From Acidiferrum sp963771295 (GTDB taxonomy: Bacteria; Acidobacteriota; Terriglobia; Acidiferrales; UBA7541), in NCBI GenBank assembly GCA_963771295.1, contig CAVYTB010000005.1:558001-622000 (forward strand): a stretch of DNA of 64,000 bases. The letters run 5' to 3'. Both the position numbers and the translations under genes were made by a program. Below the pieces are notes generated by a model that saw only the letters and a list, made by a program, of their open reading frames with translations, was not told the DNA's origin and made no database searches. Below, piece after piece: positions 37,001-45,672 of the stretch (positions are counted from its first letter, which is position 1; each line of letters begins with the position of its first letter).

Positions 37001-37429
37001 ATCCGGCAAAGTGGAGTAGCGCGTAGTGCTCACCAGCATGCGGCCATCGGGCATCCAGCCCGCTACGCTGGTATCGCCATTCCACGTGCGCCTCTGCGGC
37101 AGACCGCCATCCACCGGCATGGTGTACGCGTCCATTGGCCCTTCGTACTGCGCGCTGAACGCCACCGTCTTTCCGTCGGGAGAGATGGCCGCCAATAGTT
37201 CTTCGCCCGGGGCGGAGGTCAGCCGCTTCGCCTCGCCGCCCTTTGCGCTCACGGTCCACAAGTCACCCTCGGCCGTAAAAATAATCGTGTCGCCATGAAT
37301 CGCGGGATAGCGGTAGTAACCTGGACGCGGTACCGCCTTGTCATCTGCGGTCAGTCCAGCAACCGTGAATGCGACGATGGCCGCGACAACAAGCATTCGA
37401 ACAAAGATCTTGCTGATTGAATTTCGCAT
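34043..37429 (-). CDS. Tricorn-like protease, S41 family, exported
   Basis: About 1128 residues from ATG 37429 (37441 is an alternative). Signal/anchor MLVVAAIVAFTVAGLTA. Two WD40-like propellers occupy about residues 45-620 (repeats such as SPDGKTVAFSAQYEGPMDA and WSPDSQWLAYGEV). A very Lys/Glu-rich linker (about 595-640; KKKEEDKKVAEKKAADEKKA) interrupts the second. A helical domain, a PDZ (GEVIVSIDGDELLKVQ) and an S41 core follow, with the nucleophile Ser in ETASDGEAFSEGF, and GHGVDPDI near the end. Tricorn degrades oligopeptides from upstream proteases. It may work with the S9 and M1 peptidases nearby. Confidence 0.9.
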   Translation of the reverse strand: MRNSISKIFVRMLVVAAIVAFTVAGLTADDKAVPRPGYYRYPAIHGDTIIFTAEGDLWTVSAKGGEAKRLTSAPGEELLAAISPDGKTVAFSAQYEGPMDAYTMPVDGGLPQRRTWNGDTSVAGWMPDGRMLVSTTRYSTLPDSKLVAIDSSGKYEIVPLSQAAEGAFTPDGKTLFFTRLERQPSQTKRYKGGTAESIWRYDAGSEAVPLTNDFAGTSHNPMFWNGRVYFLSDRDGVMNIYSMDREGHDLKQQTHHKGFDVQYASMGDGRIVYQCGADLWLLDLNAGQDAIVPITLVSDFDQLRDHWVKKPLDYLTGAHIAPDGSAAVFTARGEVFTLPVLSGRIVKVAGNSGIRYREARYMPDGKSIVAISTQTGETEFWKYPANGVGTPEQWTKDGKVLRWEGVPSPDGHWLAHRDKDQQLWLYDIKTKTDKHIAQSMMDDFSDLTWSPDSQWLAYGEVATNTFTQIKVLNVNTGAITSLTSDRYNSGNPAWSTDGKCLYFLSDRMLKTTVPSPWGPRQPDPNFDRSLKIYELALTPDLRSPFTPADELHPEQPAKVEETKQEKPGEPKKKEEDKKVAEKKAADEKKASDEKKPEEKKPATVNIDFTNIASRLREVPAPAGNYSSLQATDKRLCWTDRDGDAPPKQALACIDIANKGEAPETVMSDVKGFEISLDRKKMLVAKGEDFLIIDSDAKASGLADPKMIGKAKIDMSKWTIMTNPRVEYHELFLDAWRLERDYFYDRNMHGLDWKGLRDRYLPLVDRVSDRQELNDVIAQMVSELSALHIFVFGGDARKSADQVDIATLGAVLQRDEKVGGYVVEHVYLHDPDLPDLAPPLARPDSVVKDGEVIVSIDGDELLKVQDERELLRGKAGHKVLLHVKATNGKARDVLATPVTERQEREIAYREWEYTRRQKVESDSKGQIGYVHLQAMGPRDIEQWTREFYPVFDREGLIIDVRHNRGGNIDSWLLGKLMRKAWFYWQPRIGNPNWNMQYAFRGHMVVLCDQETASDGEAFSEGFRRLEMGELIGVRTWGGEIWLSGSNILSDFGIATAAEIGVYGPEGKWLIEGHGVDPDIVKDNLPHATFAGSDAQLDEALKFLQEEIQKDPRPVPKVPPYPNKAFKYED

Positions 37430-37441
37430 GACTGGATGCAT

Positions 37442-37750
37442 CTCCGTAGCGCCTGGATCGTGGATATTGCGGTGCCAGATTATTCCGTGGCGCATTCGCT
37501 CTTCGGGATGAGCCGGAATTCCTTCACGCGGCTCTCCGGCGCCTGCGAGTATACCCCTGTTTGCCACTTCCCAATTGCGGGACAACATCGCCACTATCTG
37601 CAGCATGCGCAAAGACAACCGCTTCACCCCGATTGGGTCCGATTGTCATTCGGAACGGAGTCTGGGCAGTGAAGAATCTGTTTTTCTTTGGCGACTTGCG
37701 AAAAGCAGATCCCTCGCTCCGCTCGATCGTGCCAGCAATCGAAGTCACAA
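37442..37750. other. 309-base intergenic region containing a dispersed palindromic repeat
   Basis: Between the tricorn protease gene and the toroid pseudogene. No protein or RNA gene is seen. The 3' half holds the repeat listed at 37644-37731. Confidence 0.5.
37644..37731. repeat. Degenerate TGTCATTC... palindromic repeat
   Basis: Begins TGTCATTCGGAACGGAG, passes GAAGAATCTG and TTTTTCTTTGGCG, then CAGATCCCTCGCTCCGCTCG. The two ends are imperfect inverted copies (GAATCTG opposite CAGATCC, CGGAG opposite CTCCG). From memory, acidobacterial genomes carry many copies of a TGTCATTCCGAGCGnAGCGAGGAATCTG unit; this would be a decayed copy. Confidence 0.6.
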
Positions 37751-38704
37751 CTACTTCGTCGTATTTTTGTACCAACGCAGCACCCGCAGCGTGTTCCAGC
37801 GGCTCGCCCCACCCACGTCAGTCTCGATCTTCAGGGAAATATATTCGGGATGGAGCAAGTTCATCGGCCAGCGCCCGTTCTGGTGGCGGCGCTGAATCAC
37901 AACTTCGATGGCTTCACCGACGCGGCTGTCGGGTTTGATTCGTGCATTCCGCAGATAGTCGAGTCCGCGCAACACGTCGTAATGCCAAAACGCCGGGAAC
38001 GAGAAGCGCAGCCAGTGTTTGTCGATGATTTTTCCGGTGCGAAGCGATCGCAACAGGCGGCGCTCCAGCAGATAGTCTTCTGCCCTCTTGCGAGCCTTGC
38101 TGACGGCTGCCGATTTACGTCCCGCTCGTTCGTATTCCAGCAGTCCTTCCAGCACGCAGATAGTGGTGTGGAACGAAGACCGCTGGCTCTTGGGCGGTTC
38201 GCAGTTCCAGCCGCCATCTTCGAGCTGCTCGCGCAGCAGTTGCTTGGCCAGTGCATCGTTTTGACTCCTTGAAATATGCACCGATGCCAAGAATTCTTCC
38301 GTTAATGCAGGGCTCTGTTTCGCCTTGTAGGGCCGGTTGTTCAGCCACTTAAACACCACCCGCTTGTCGACACGGTCGATCATCTTGCGCGCCTGCTTGC
38401 TGGTTGGGTCGAGACCGAAGCCCTTCAAAACGTCGAGACTGTACAGCGTAATAATCAAGTCTCGGTCCGCCTTCGGCAAATCGGTTCTCCACCCGCGGGG
38501 ACTCCCGCCCCACCTTCCAATAGGAGATTGTCGCGCAAGAAGTTAGGCTCCCCACCCTTCGGTCGCAACGCGCGACCGCTCGGCCGCAATCGCGTCGGCG
38601 GCTTCATCCGTCAGGTCCCTCATAACCTGCCAACGAATGGCCGGGTCAGAATCGAGCAGCCACTTGAGCTCCGCGTGCCGCGGTGCGTAATTGTTTAGGC
38701 GCAT
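37751..38704 (-). pseudogene. Alpha/alpha-toroid (squalene-cyclase-like) protein with internal TAA stop
   Basis: Reading from ATG 38704, the frame encodes LKWLLDSDPAIRWQVMRDLT and is interrupted by TAA at 38545-38543 (codon 54). It continues in the same frame with LLARQSPIGRWGG, then LYSLDVLKGFGLDP, LLREQLEDGGWNCE, TTICVLEGLLEYERAGRKS, FWHYDVLRGLDYLR and RRHQNGRWP. Repeated DGxW-like helices fit the prenyltransferase/squalene-cyclase toroid fold, but the short length (about 316 codons) argues against a true terpene cyclase. The methyltransferase gene ends 13 bases upstream. A single substitution would restore the gene. Confidence 0.7.
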
Positions 38705-38717
38705 CGGTTTCTGAAAC

Positions 38718-39782
38718 TCATCTCCGCGCTGGCTTCGCTTCCACGATCGCTACGTTCCGAACCAAATGCGTGTCGCCCCCAACCGGGCACACCCGCGTCA
38801 GAATGAATCCCGCAGCCTCAAGAAGCGCTCTCCATTCTCGCTCGCTACGCTCTTTGCCGCCGGTAACGGCAAGCATGTTCAGGTCACTCATCAGGTGCCC
38901 TTCCAGTTGACTGTCGGGATACGAGACCAGCGCAGGCAGCACGAATTCGATCACCAACAAACTGCCGTCCTCTGGAATCACCGCCCGGCAGTTCTTTAGA
39001 ATCGTGACAGCATCCCCGTCCTGACGCCCGTGCAACACGTGCTTAAGCATATACACATCGGCGCCACTCGGGACCGATTGCATCAGATCCGCGACGATCA
39101 GTTCGCATCGGCGCGAAGGATCTTCATCCGCAAAACGAGATTTGGCTGCCTCCACACTCGGTTCGAGGTCCACAAGCAGCCCTCGCAAATGCGCATTTCG
39201 TCCCAACACCGCAAGAATCAGCGACCCACCGCCTCCGCCAAGGTCAGCGACCACCTTCGCGCGCGAAAAATCCCACGCCTCTGCGATGGGAGCGTAATCT
39301 TCTGCCGGAGCCGTGCCCATCACCGCACGAAAAATCGCACTTGCGTCTGGTTCCTGCGACCATCGGGATGGTATTTTCGGATCGCGCACCTCTCGGGCCG
39401 GCTTACCGCTGCGAACACAGTCCGTGAGCAGCGACCACTCGTCGGCCAACAAATCCGCCCAGAAGATGATGCCTGGCCAGACCGACCCAGGCACATCCCT
39501 CCGCAGCGGTTTGCCAAATGGAGTCAGCCGAAAGTGTTCGGGCGTTGTCTCCTCTGTCACGCCGATGCTGGAAAGGGCGCGCAGCAGGCGATACAGCGCG
39601 CCGGCATCCGCCTGACACTTTTCTGCCAGGAAACCAACACTACGCACCTCATCTCCCAGTGCATGGGCAATCCCGAGGCGCGCCGCCGCACAAAGCACCC
39701 GGCTGCGTGAATACGCCATTGCCATCTCGAGCAGCCCCGCATTCGTCGTTACATTGCCGATGCCACCGCTAGGTTGAGTCAT
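38718..39782 (-). CDS. SAM-dependent O-methyltransferase (hydroxyneurosporene methyltransferase-like)
   Basis: 354 residues from ATG 39782 with GAGGTGG upstream. An N-terminal winged-helix dimerisation domain (ARLGIAHALGDEVRSVGFLA, LYRLLRALSSIGV) precedes a Rossmann methyltransferase domain: VVADLGGGGGSLILAVL (SAM loop), GLLVDLEPSVEAAKSRF, ADVYMLKHVLHGRQDGDAV and EREWRALLEAAGFILTRV. This is the plant-COMT/CrtF type that methylates hydroxyl groups of secondary metabolites. Substrate unknown. Only 13 bases separate it from the toroid pseudogene, so the two were probably one operon. Confidence 0.88.
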   Translation of the reverse strand: MTQPSGGIGNVTTNAGLLEMAMAYSRSRVLCAAARLGIAHALGDEVRSVGFLAEKCQADAGALYRLLRALSSIGVTEETTPEHFRLTPFGKPLRRDVPGSVWPGIIFWADLLADEWSLLTDCVRSGKPAREVRDPKIPSRWSQEPDASAIFRAVMGTAPAEDYAPIAEAWDFSRAKVVADLGGGGGSLILAVLGRNAHLRGLLVDLEPSVEAAKSRFADEDPSRRCELIVADLMQSVPSGADVYMLKHVLHGRQDGDAVTILKNCRAVIPEDGSLLVIEFVLPALVSYPDSQLEGHLMSDLNMLAVTGGKERSEREWRALLEAAGFILTRVCPVGGDTHLVRNVAIVEAKPARR

Positions 39783-39969
39783 GAGCCACCTCAAAATTCA
39801 GGGAGAGAATATCAGAGGAACCGCAGACAGTGTCGGAGAATGAGCGCTGTTAGGTTGCCCGTAAAGCATGGCGAGCAACGCCTTGTGAAATTGACGTGGG
39901 AAGGAATGCCCTGCCGTTTACGCACGCAGGCTGAAATATCCGCGCTGCACGGTCCCAGGAGCCCTGGCG

Positions 39970-41478
39970 TCACTTGCCTTTCTGTCGTAGCCCCGCCTGT
40001 TCGACAGCCAGCTTGTAGGCTACGTAGTATTTGTAAATGTTTCGGACATAGGTGACCGTCTCCTGCCCGATTTCCTGTGCGGCGATCAGTTCAACGTTGT
40101 CAAACCAAACATCAGGATTGAGTCCGCTTTCTGCGGCCTGCTTGCGTAGCCGCGCGACACGGCTCGGGCCGGCATTGTAGCTGGCAAACACCAGCATCGT
40201 GCGGTCGACAGGATTCAGCTTGGGGTCGTTGAAATAGGTGTCGGCGATGTTGCGCAGCATCTTAACCCCCGCGTGAATGTTGGCGTCGGCTACGCCCACA
40301 TTGGCGATGTTAATAGGTGGTGCGGCGGCGTATCTGGGAATGACTTGCATGATGCCCACCGCACCCCGCGGGCTGCGTAGGTTCTGGTTCAGCATGGATT
40401 CCTGGTAGCCCTGTGCGGTCAGCATTAGGTAATCAAAATCGTATTGCGCGGCATATTTCTGAAACAGCGCAATCGTGGCGCGAAACTTTTCCATCTCTTT
40501 GCCGGATGTGGAATTTTTCACCCACTTGGTATTCTTCAGATAGCGGCGCAAGAGCGTGTTTCCAAAAGTTGTACCGACTCCATGACTGGCGACGAATTCA
40601 TCCAGAAGCTGTTTCAGCTGGGGATTGCCCCTGCGCATAACTAGCGCCGTTTGTCCCTCGGTGACGAGCGGCACGTCGGAACGCACCCTCAAGTTATCGA
40701 AGACCTTTGACCACAGTTCGGCGCGTTCCCGCGTAGTGATGGTGGCGGGAATCAGGTCGGCGTTCACCATCTGGACCAGATCGTCGTCGGTGAGATTCGG
40801 GTCAGCTTCCCGAACATTTATCGGCGTCTTGCCTGCTTTCTGCAGTGAGTCGTTCAACTTCCGCAGTTCCTCGTAGGCAATCGTCAGCGGGTTGACGTAG
40901 ATTTCCTTCCCTCCAAGTTCCTCGAGGGTAGAAAATGAGCCGAACTTGGGTCCGCTCACTACAATCCGCGTCACATTGCTCTGAACAGGGACGGAAAAGG
41001 CAAACTGCCTCTCACGCGCAGGAGTCACGGCAATAGCGTTCGCAATGAAGTCACCCATTCCTTCTTTAAGCGCGGCTTCCGCTTGAGGCGCCGCGACCGG
41101 CAGGTATGTGACTTTCAGCTGTACGGGGCCAGTCTTAAGCTTCTTATTGGCAAACCTCTGGAACTCTTCCAGTGATTCATAGATCGCGCCGCGGGGCCGA
41201 CCCTTGTCATAAAAGAAGCCGATGGGATTAAGAATGACAAGCGCACGGATATTGCGCCTCTTGACCATTTCGTCGAGATCGCCGGTGTGGTGGTCGAAGT
41301 GCAGCGGTAACAACAGCGTATTCGTCGCGGGGGACGATATCGGACCGGAGGCCGCCCCTTGTTTCTTGGTCTGTTCGGTACTTTGCGGCGTAGCTTCTTT
41401 TTTGCCGCAGGCCATCAGCAGTAACGCAACAATTGCTAGTAGGAAAGCTCTCAGGGATGAATTCAGACCTGTAAGCAT
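39970..41478 (-). CDS. MltF-like membrane-bound lytic transglycosylase (SBP_bac_3 + SLT)
   Basis: 502 residues; lipobox LLMAC (Cys about residue 24). Residues about 60-300 form a periplasmic solute-binding-like domain (IYVNPLTIAYEELRKLN, DLIPATITTRERAELW). Residues about 340-480 are a soluble lytic transglycosylase: TAQGYQESMLNQNLRSPRGA with the catalytic Glu, VGIMQVIPRYA and ASYNAGPSRVARLRKQA. It cleaves peptidoglycan glycan strands to 1,6-anhydro products in the periplasm. The same two-domain order is found in MltF. No operon partner is apparent. Confidence 0.9.
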   Translation of the reverse strand: MLTGLNSSLRAFLLAIVALLLMACGKKEATPQSTEQTKKQGAASGPISSPATNTLLLPLHFDHHTGDLDEMVKRRNIRALVILNPIGFFYDKGRPRGAIYESLEEFQRFANKKLKTGPVQLKVTYLPVAAPQAEAALKEGMGDFIANAIAVTPARERQFAFSVPVQSNVTRIVVSGPKFGSFSTLEELGGKEIYVNPLTIAYEELRKLNDSLQKAGKTPINVREADPNLTDDDLVQMVNADLIPATITTRERAELWSKVFDNLRVRSDVPLVTEGQTALVMRRGNPQLKQLLDEFVASHGVGTTFGNTLLRRYLKNTKWVKNSTSGKEMEKFRATIALFQKYAAQYDFDYLMLTAQGYQESMLNQNLRSPRGAVGIMQVIPRYAAAPPINIANVGVADANIHAGVKMLRNIADTYFNDPKLNPVDRTMLVFASYNAGPSRVARLRKQAAESGLNPDVWFDNVELIAAQEIGQETVTYVRNIYKYYVAYKLAVEQAGLRQKGK

Positions 41479-41679
41479 TTTGTCCCCAGGAACAGCCTAG
41501 CAAACGGGCAGAAGATTGTTAGCGAAAAATCGCGACAGCATTCACAACCCAGAATCGCCACCGGCCGGATGGTCAGTCACACTTCCCCTTCCCGGATTGC
41601 GGACGGGTGGCCCGTCACCAGGAAACGGATGGCAAGGATCACGTTCCTCGATGCGCCTCGCGTCAGTGCGTGCCGGCGA

Positions 41680-42666
41680 TTACATTGTCAGAACGGCTCG
41701 AAACCGGGCCTTGCCTTCCACAACACGCTGATATGCCTTCGGCGCATCAGCCAGTGGGTACGTCTCGACGATCGTTTTAACTTTTCCTTGCGCCACGAAA
41801 TCAAGAGCATCGTACAAATATTCCGGGCCGTTTTGCTGGCTGCCGATGATCCGAATACGCTTCATGATCAGGTCCATCAGAGAAATAGAGAGTGGCTCAG
41901 AGTCCGCGCCCATGGTCACAAGCCGGCCGTCCGGCCGCAGTCCCTGAATACTGTCCACCATAGACTTCGTCGAATTGGAGGTGCTAAGAATCACGTCTGC
42001 GCCCCCCGCTTCGGCAAGGCTCTTCCCATCGCGAACAATTTCATCCGCGCCCAAATCGTGGATCATCTTGTCTTTGTCCGGCGAATGCGAAATCGCGATT
42101 GTCTCGAAGCCGGCGGCTTTCGCGTATTGCACCGCAAGATGGCCAAGTCCCCCGATTCCGAGCACCGCCACGCGCTCGTGCGGCTGCGGGTCGGCCCAGC
42201 GCAGCCCGCTGTACACCGTATAACCCGCGCAGAAGATGGGCGCCGCTTGCTCGTAAGAAACCTTCTCCGGAATTAGATAAGTAGCGTCGGCATTCATGAG
42301 CATGTACTCAGCGTGGCCTCCCGGTGCGTCCAGCCCCGTACCCTTCATATAGGGACAGAACATCTTCCGGCCGCGCTGGCACCATTCACAGCGTCCACAC
42401 GTGGATTGAATCCACGCGCTGCCCACGCGGTCTCCTACCTTTCTCACCGTGACGTCGGGGGCCACAGCAACAATCTCACCCACCGGCTCGTGCCCAAGAA
42501 TTCGCGGAAATTGTCCTGGAATGTGTCCGAGTGTTTCATGCACGTCGGTGTAGCAGATGCCGCTTGCGCGCATCTTCACCAGCACTTGGTTAGGCCCCGG
42601 TTGGGGCTGGGGAACTTCTTGGACCTGCCACGAACCGTTCACGGCGGGTACGACCGCTGCTTTCAT
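41680..42666 (-). CDS. Zinc-dependent alcohol dehydrogenase
   Basis: 328 residues from ATG 42666, which follows AGGAGG. A medium-chain NAD(P)-dependent dehydrogenase: catalytic zinc ligand in SGICYTDVHETLGH, GHEPVGEI, the structural zinc site CGRCEWCQRGRKMFC, and the Rossmann motif GIGGLGHLAVQYAKA. It converts primary alcohols and aldehydes in the cytoplasm. Divergent from the 2Fe-2S/molybdopterin oxidoreductase genes, with about 160 bases between them; both could serve oxidation of alcohols and aldehydes, but that is inference. Confidence 0.92.
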   Translation of the reverse strand: MKAAVVPAVNGSWQVQEVPQPQPGPNQVLVKMRASGICYTDVHETLGHIPGQFPRILGHEPVGEIVAVAPDVTVRKVGDRVGSAWIQSTCGRCEWCQRGRKMFCPYMKGTGLDAPGGHAEYMLMNADATYLIPEKVSYEQAAPIFCAGYTVYSGLRWADPQPHERVAVLGIGGLGHLAVQYAKAAGFETIAISHSPDKDKMIHDLGADEIVRDGKSLAEAGGADVILSTSNSTKSMVDSIQGLRPDGRLVTMGADSEPLSISLMDLIMKRIRIIGSQQNGPEYLYDALDFVAQGKVKTIVETYPLADAPKAYQRVVEGKARFRAVLTM

Positions 42667-42825
42667 AAGTCTTCCTCCTAGCACGCTAGGATGCGAGCGC
42701 CGTTATGCTGGGTGCATAATTTTGCTTTGCCCATTGCCAATCGCATCCTCAGGCTAACGCTCCGTCCAGTACCGCTCATCACCACACTTGTTGTAGGATA
42801 TTTCCCTTGGCGGAAGGAGGACACC

Positions 42826-43287
42826 ATGGCCACTACGTTTACGCTCAACGGCAAGTCCACCACGGTGAATGTCGACCCGCAAATGCCTTTGCTTTGGGTT
42901 CTGCGCGACACTCTCGATCTGACCGGCACCAAATTTGGCTGCGGCATGGCACTGTGCGGCGCTTGCACCGTACACATCGACGGCGAGGCCGCTCGCTCCT
43001 GCATCACTCCTGTCTCCAGCGTGCAAGGCAAAAAAGTAACCACCATCGAGGGCTTGTCGGCCGACGGTTCTCATCCCGTGCAGAAGGCCTGGATCGCCGA
43101 AGACGTGCCGCAGTGCGGCTACTGCCAGTCCGGCCAGATCATGTCCGCAGTCGCCCTGTTGTCAAAGAAACCTAAGCCTACCGATGCCGACATCGACGAC
43201 GCTATGAGCGGCAACATCTGCCGCTGCGGCACCTACCAGCGCATCCGCAAAGCTATTCACCGTGCTGCCGGTTCAACCAGCGCATAA
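42826..43287 (+). CDS. (2Fe-2S)-binding subunit of a molybdopterin oxidoreductase
   Basis: 153 residues from ATG 42826 (AAGGAGG upstream). It carries both clusters of the xanthine-oxidase family small subunit: the plant-ferredoxin-type GCGMALCGACTVHIDGEAAR with later C, and the helical CGYCQSGQIM ... GNICRCGTYQRI. It passes electrons from the molybdenum site to an external acceptor. It lacks a signal peptide but is likely co-exported with the Tat-signal-bearing large subunit encoded 50 bases downstream. Confidence 0.93.
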   Translation: MATTFTLNGKSTTVNVDPQMPLLWVLRDTLDLTGTKFGCGMALCGACTVHIDGEAARSCITPVSSVQGKKVTTIEGLSADGSHPVQKAWIAEDVPQCGYCQSGQIMSAVALLSKKPKPTDADIDDAMSGNICRCGTYQRIRKAIHRAAGSTSA

Positions 43288-43337
43288 TCTCATTCACTCA
43301 ACCTCTTCCTCGCAGAATCTAGTTTAGGAGTCGCATC

Positions 43338-45560
43338 ATGTCTTCCACTTCGCTCCTGGATCGACGTTCTTTCCTTAAAACTACCGCCACAGCCGGCACC
43401 GGTCTCTGGCTCGGTTTCCATCTGCCCGCTTCCCACGCTCAGGAAAATGAAACCGCCGCGAAGCAGGAAAAGAAACCTCCCAACCCTTTGAACGCCTGGA
43501 TCCACGTTTCACCCGACAACCACGTCACCCTCATCGTCGGCAAATCTGAAATGGGCCAGGGCATTATGACCGCGCTTCCCATGATTCTTGCCGAGGAGCT
43601 CTCTCTCGACTGGAAAACCGTCAGCATCCAGCAGGCCCCCACCAATCCTGCCATCTACGACCTCGGCACCGGTGGCAGCGGCAGCGTCGCCGGTTCCTAC
43701 TTGCCGCTTCGGCGCGCTGGCGCTGCTGCGCGAGAAATGTTTATCACCGCAGCCGCGGAACACTGGAACGTGAACCGCGACACCTGCGTTGCCAAGGACG
43801 GCGGCATTCTGCACGGCGCGCGCAAGAATTTTCTTACCTATGGCGAACTCGCCGAAGCTGCGGCAAAACTTCCCGTCCCCGATTTCAAGACCGTTCTGCT
43901 CAAGAATTCCTCCGACTTCACTATCGTTGGCCACGACACCCACAGGTATGAAGTCGCTGAAAAGGTCAACGGCGCCGCAAAATTTGGCATCGATTCGCGT
44001 GTCTCGGGCATGCAATACGCCGTGATCGAGCGCTGCCCGATTTTTGGCGGCAAACTGAAATCCTTCGACGCCGCCAAGGCCAAAGCCGTTCCCGGCGTGA
44101 TCGATGTTTTCTCCGTCGACCCCGTCGGTTCTTCCGCCTTCACCGCCGGCGGAGTCGTTGTGGTTGCCGACAGTTCCTGGGCCGCCATGCAGGGCCGCAA
44201 AGCTCTGCAAGTTTCCTGGGACGAAGGCCCGCATGCCTCGGAATCCTCCGACAGCCTTCGCCAGCAATTTCTCGCTAACGCCGCGCAACCTGGCAAGGTC
44301 GTCCGCAACGACGGCAATGCGGATGCCGCCATTTCTTCCGCAGCAAAAAAGGTCGACGTCGTTTACGAGTTTCCCTTCGCCGCTCACGCCACCATGGAAC
44401 CCATGAATTGCACCGTTCACATCCGTCCTGATGGCGCTGAAGCTTGGGTACCCACGCAAGCTCCCCAATGGGCTCAGGACGTCATAGCCGGCGTTTCCGG
44501 CTTGCCTAAAGAATCCGTCATCGTCCACACCACGCTGATGGGTGGCGGCTTTGGTCGCCGCTATATGGGCGACTTCGTGATGGAAGCGGCACAAGTCGCA
44601 AAAATCACCCACAAGCCGGTCATGGTTCTGTGGACCCGTGAAGACGACATGCAGCACGACTTCTATCGACCCTCGTCCTACCATCGGCTTTCCGGCGCAG
44701 TGGATGCCAACGGCAATCTCGCCGCATGGAAACATTTCCAGACTTCCACTTCGATTGACGCCATGTGGAGTCCCAAGGGAAAAGAGACTCCGGAAAATTC
44801 CGAATTTGCCACCGCCATCTTCATTCCCTACCAGACGCCCAATTACCGCATCGAATACACCGTCGCTCAGTCTGGCGTCCCTCGCGCGTGGTGGCGTTCC
44901 GTTGAGCATTCCACCAGCGGCTTTGTCGTGGAAAGCTTTGTCGACGAACTCGCAGCTGCCGCCGGCGCCGATCCGCTCGCTTTCCGCCTTCGCCTGATTG
45001 GCGATGACCGCACTATTCCGGATTTCGGCAACCCCAAGGAAGGCAAGCCTCTCGTTACTTCGCGCCTGAAAGGCGTCTTGAATCTTGCCGCGCAGAAGGC
45101 TCCATGGGGCAAGCCCTTGCCGAAAGGCCATGCGCAAGGCATCGCTACTTACTACTCCTTCGAAAGCTACACCGCTTGCGTCGCCGAAGTCAGCGTCGAC
45201 AACCGCGCCATCAAGGTTCATCGTCTCGTCTACGCGGTCGACTGCGGCCGCCCCATTAATCCCAATGGTGTTGTCGCGCAGGTTGAGGGCGCTGCGATCT
45301 ACGGCCTCTCCGCGGCTCTTTACGACGCCATCACCATTCGCGGCGGACGCGTCGAGCAATCCAACTTCAACGATTACGCCATGCCACGCATCGCAGACAC
45401 TCCCAAGACCGAAGTCTATGTCGTCCCCAGCAACGAAGAACCCACTGGCATCGGCGAACCGGGCCTGCCCGTTGTCATACCGGCCATTTGCAACGCTGTC
45501 TTCGCGGCCACCGGCAAACGCCTGCGCCGCTTTCCAATTCGCAACGAAGATTTAGCCTGA
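43338..45560 (+). CDS. Molybdopterin-binding subunit, IorB-type aldehyde/isoquinoline oxidoreductase, Tat-exported
   Basis: 740 residues. The N-terminus has a twin-arginine signal (DRRSFLKTTATAGTG). The protein is the large subunit of two-subunit xanthine-dehydrogenase-family enzymes (isoquinoline 1-oxidoreductase beta): KSEMGQGIMTALPMILAEEL, GGSGSVAGSYLPLRRAG, LMGGGFGRRYMGDFV (molybdopterin loop), CGRPINPNGVVAQVEGA and the C-terminal GEPGLPVVIPAI with the catalytic Glu. It hydroxylates aldehydes or N-heterocycles in the periplasm. The physiological substrate and the membrane cytochrome acceptor are not evident here. Confidence 0.92.
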   Translation: MSSTSLLDRRSFLKTTATAGTGLWLGFHLPASHAQENETAAKQEKKPPNPLNAWIHVSPDNHVTLIVGKSEMGQGIMTALPMILAEELSLDWKTVSIQQAPTNPAIYDLGTGGSGSVAGSYLPLRRAGAAAREMFITAAAEHWNVNRDTCVAKDGGILHGARKNFLTYGELAEAAAKLPVPDFKTVLLKNSSDFTIVGHDTHRYEVAEKVNGAAKFGIDSRVSGMQYAVIERCPIFGGKLKSFDAAKAKAVPGVIDVFSVDPVGSSAFTAGGVVVVADSSWAAMQGRKALQVSWDEGPHASESSDSLRQQFLANAAQPGKVVRNDGNADAAISSAAKKVDVVYEFPFAAHATMEPMNCTVHIRPDGAEAWVPTQAPQWAQDVIAGVSGLPKESVIVHTTLMGGGFGRRYMGDFVMEAAQVAKITHKPVMVLWTREDDMQHDFYRPSSYHRLSGAVDANGNLAAWKHFQTSTSIDAMWSPKGKETPENSEFATAIFIPYQTPNYRIEYTVAQSGVPRAWWRSVEHSTSGFVVESFVDELAAAAGADPLAFRLRLIGDDRTIPDFGNPKEGKPLVTSRLKGVLNLAAQKAPWGKPLPKGHAQGIATYYSFESYTACVAEVSVDNRAIKVHRLVYAVDCGRPINPNGVVAQVEGAAIYGLSAALYDAITIRGGRVEQSNFNDYAMPRIADTPKTEVYVVPSNEEPTGIGEPGLPVVIPAICNAVFAATGKRLRRFPIRNEDLA

Positions 45561-45672
45561 ACCTGACTGAAACTACATTCTGCGCGACGCAACAACCAGA
45601 TCGCGCACGCGGAATTTGTTTGCGCGCTGACGACCGCGTATTCTGGTGCTCAGCCATTTCTGGTGCGCCTTG

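Noticed and set aside
38543..38545. TAA in the toroid gene as a recoded codon
   Set aside because: TAA is not a selenocysteine or pyrrolysine codon, and the position is not a known catalytic site; nonsense mutation or sequence error is simpler.
43509..45359. 616-codon open frame antisense to the molybdopterin subunit gene
   Set aside because: Shadow frame in GC-rich coding DNA; its translation shows no recognisable domain and the sense strand is a clear gene.
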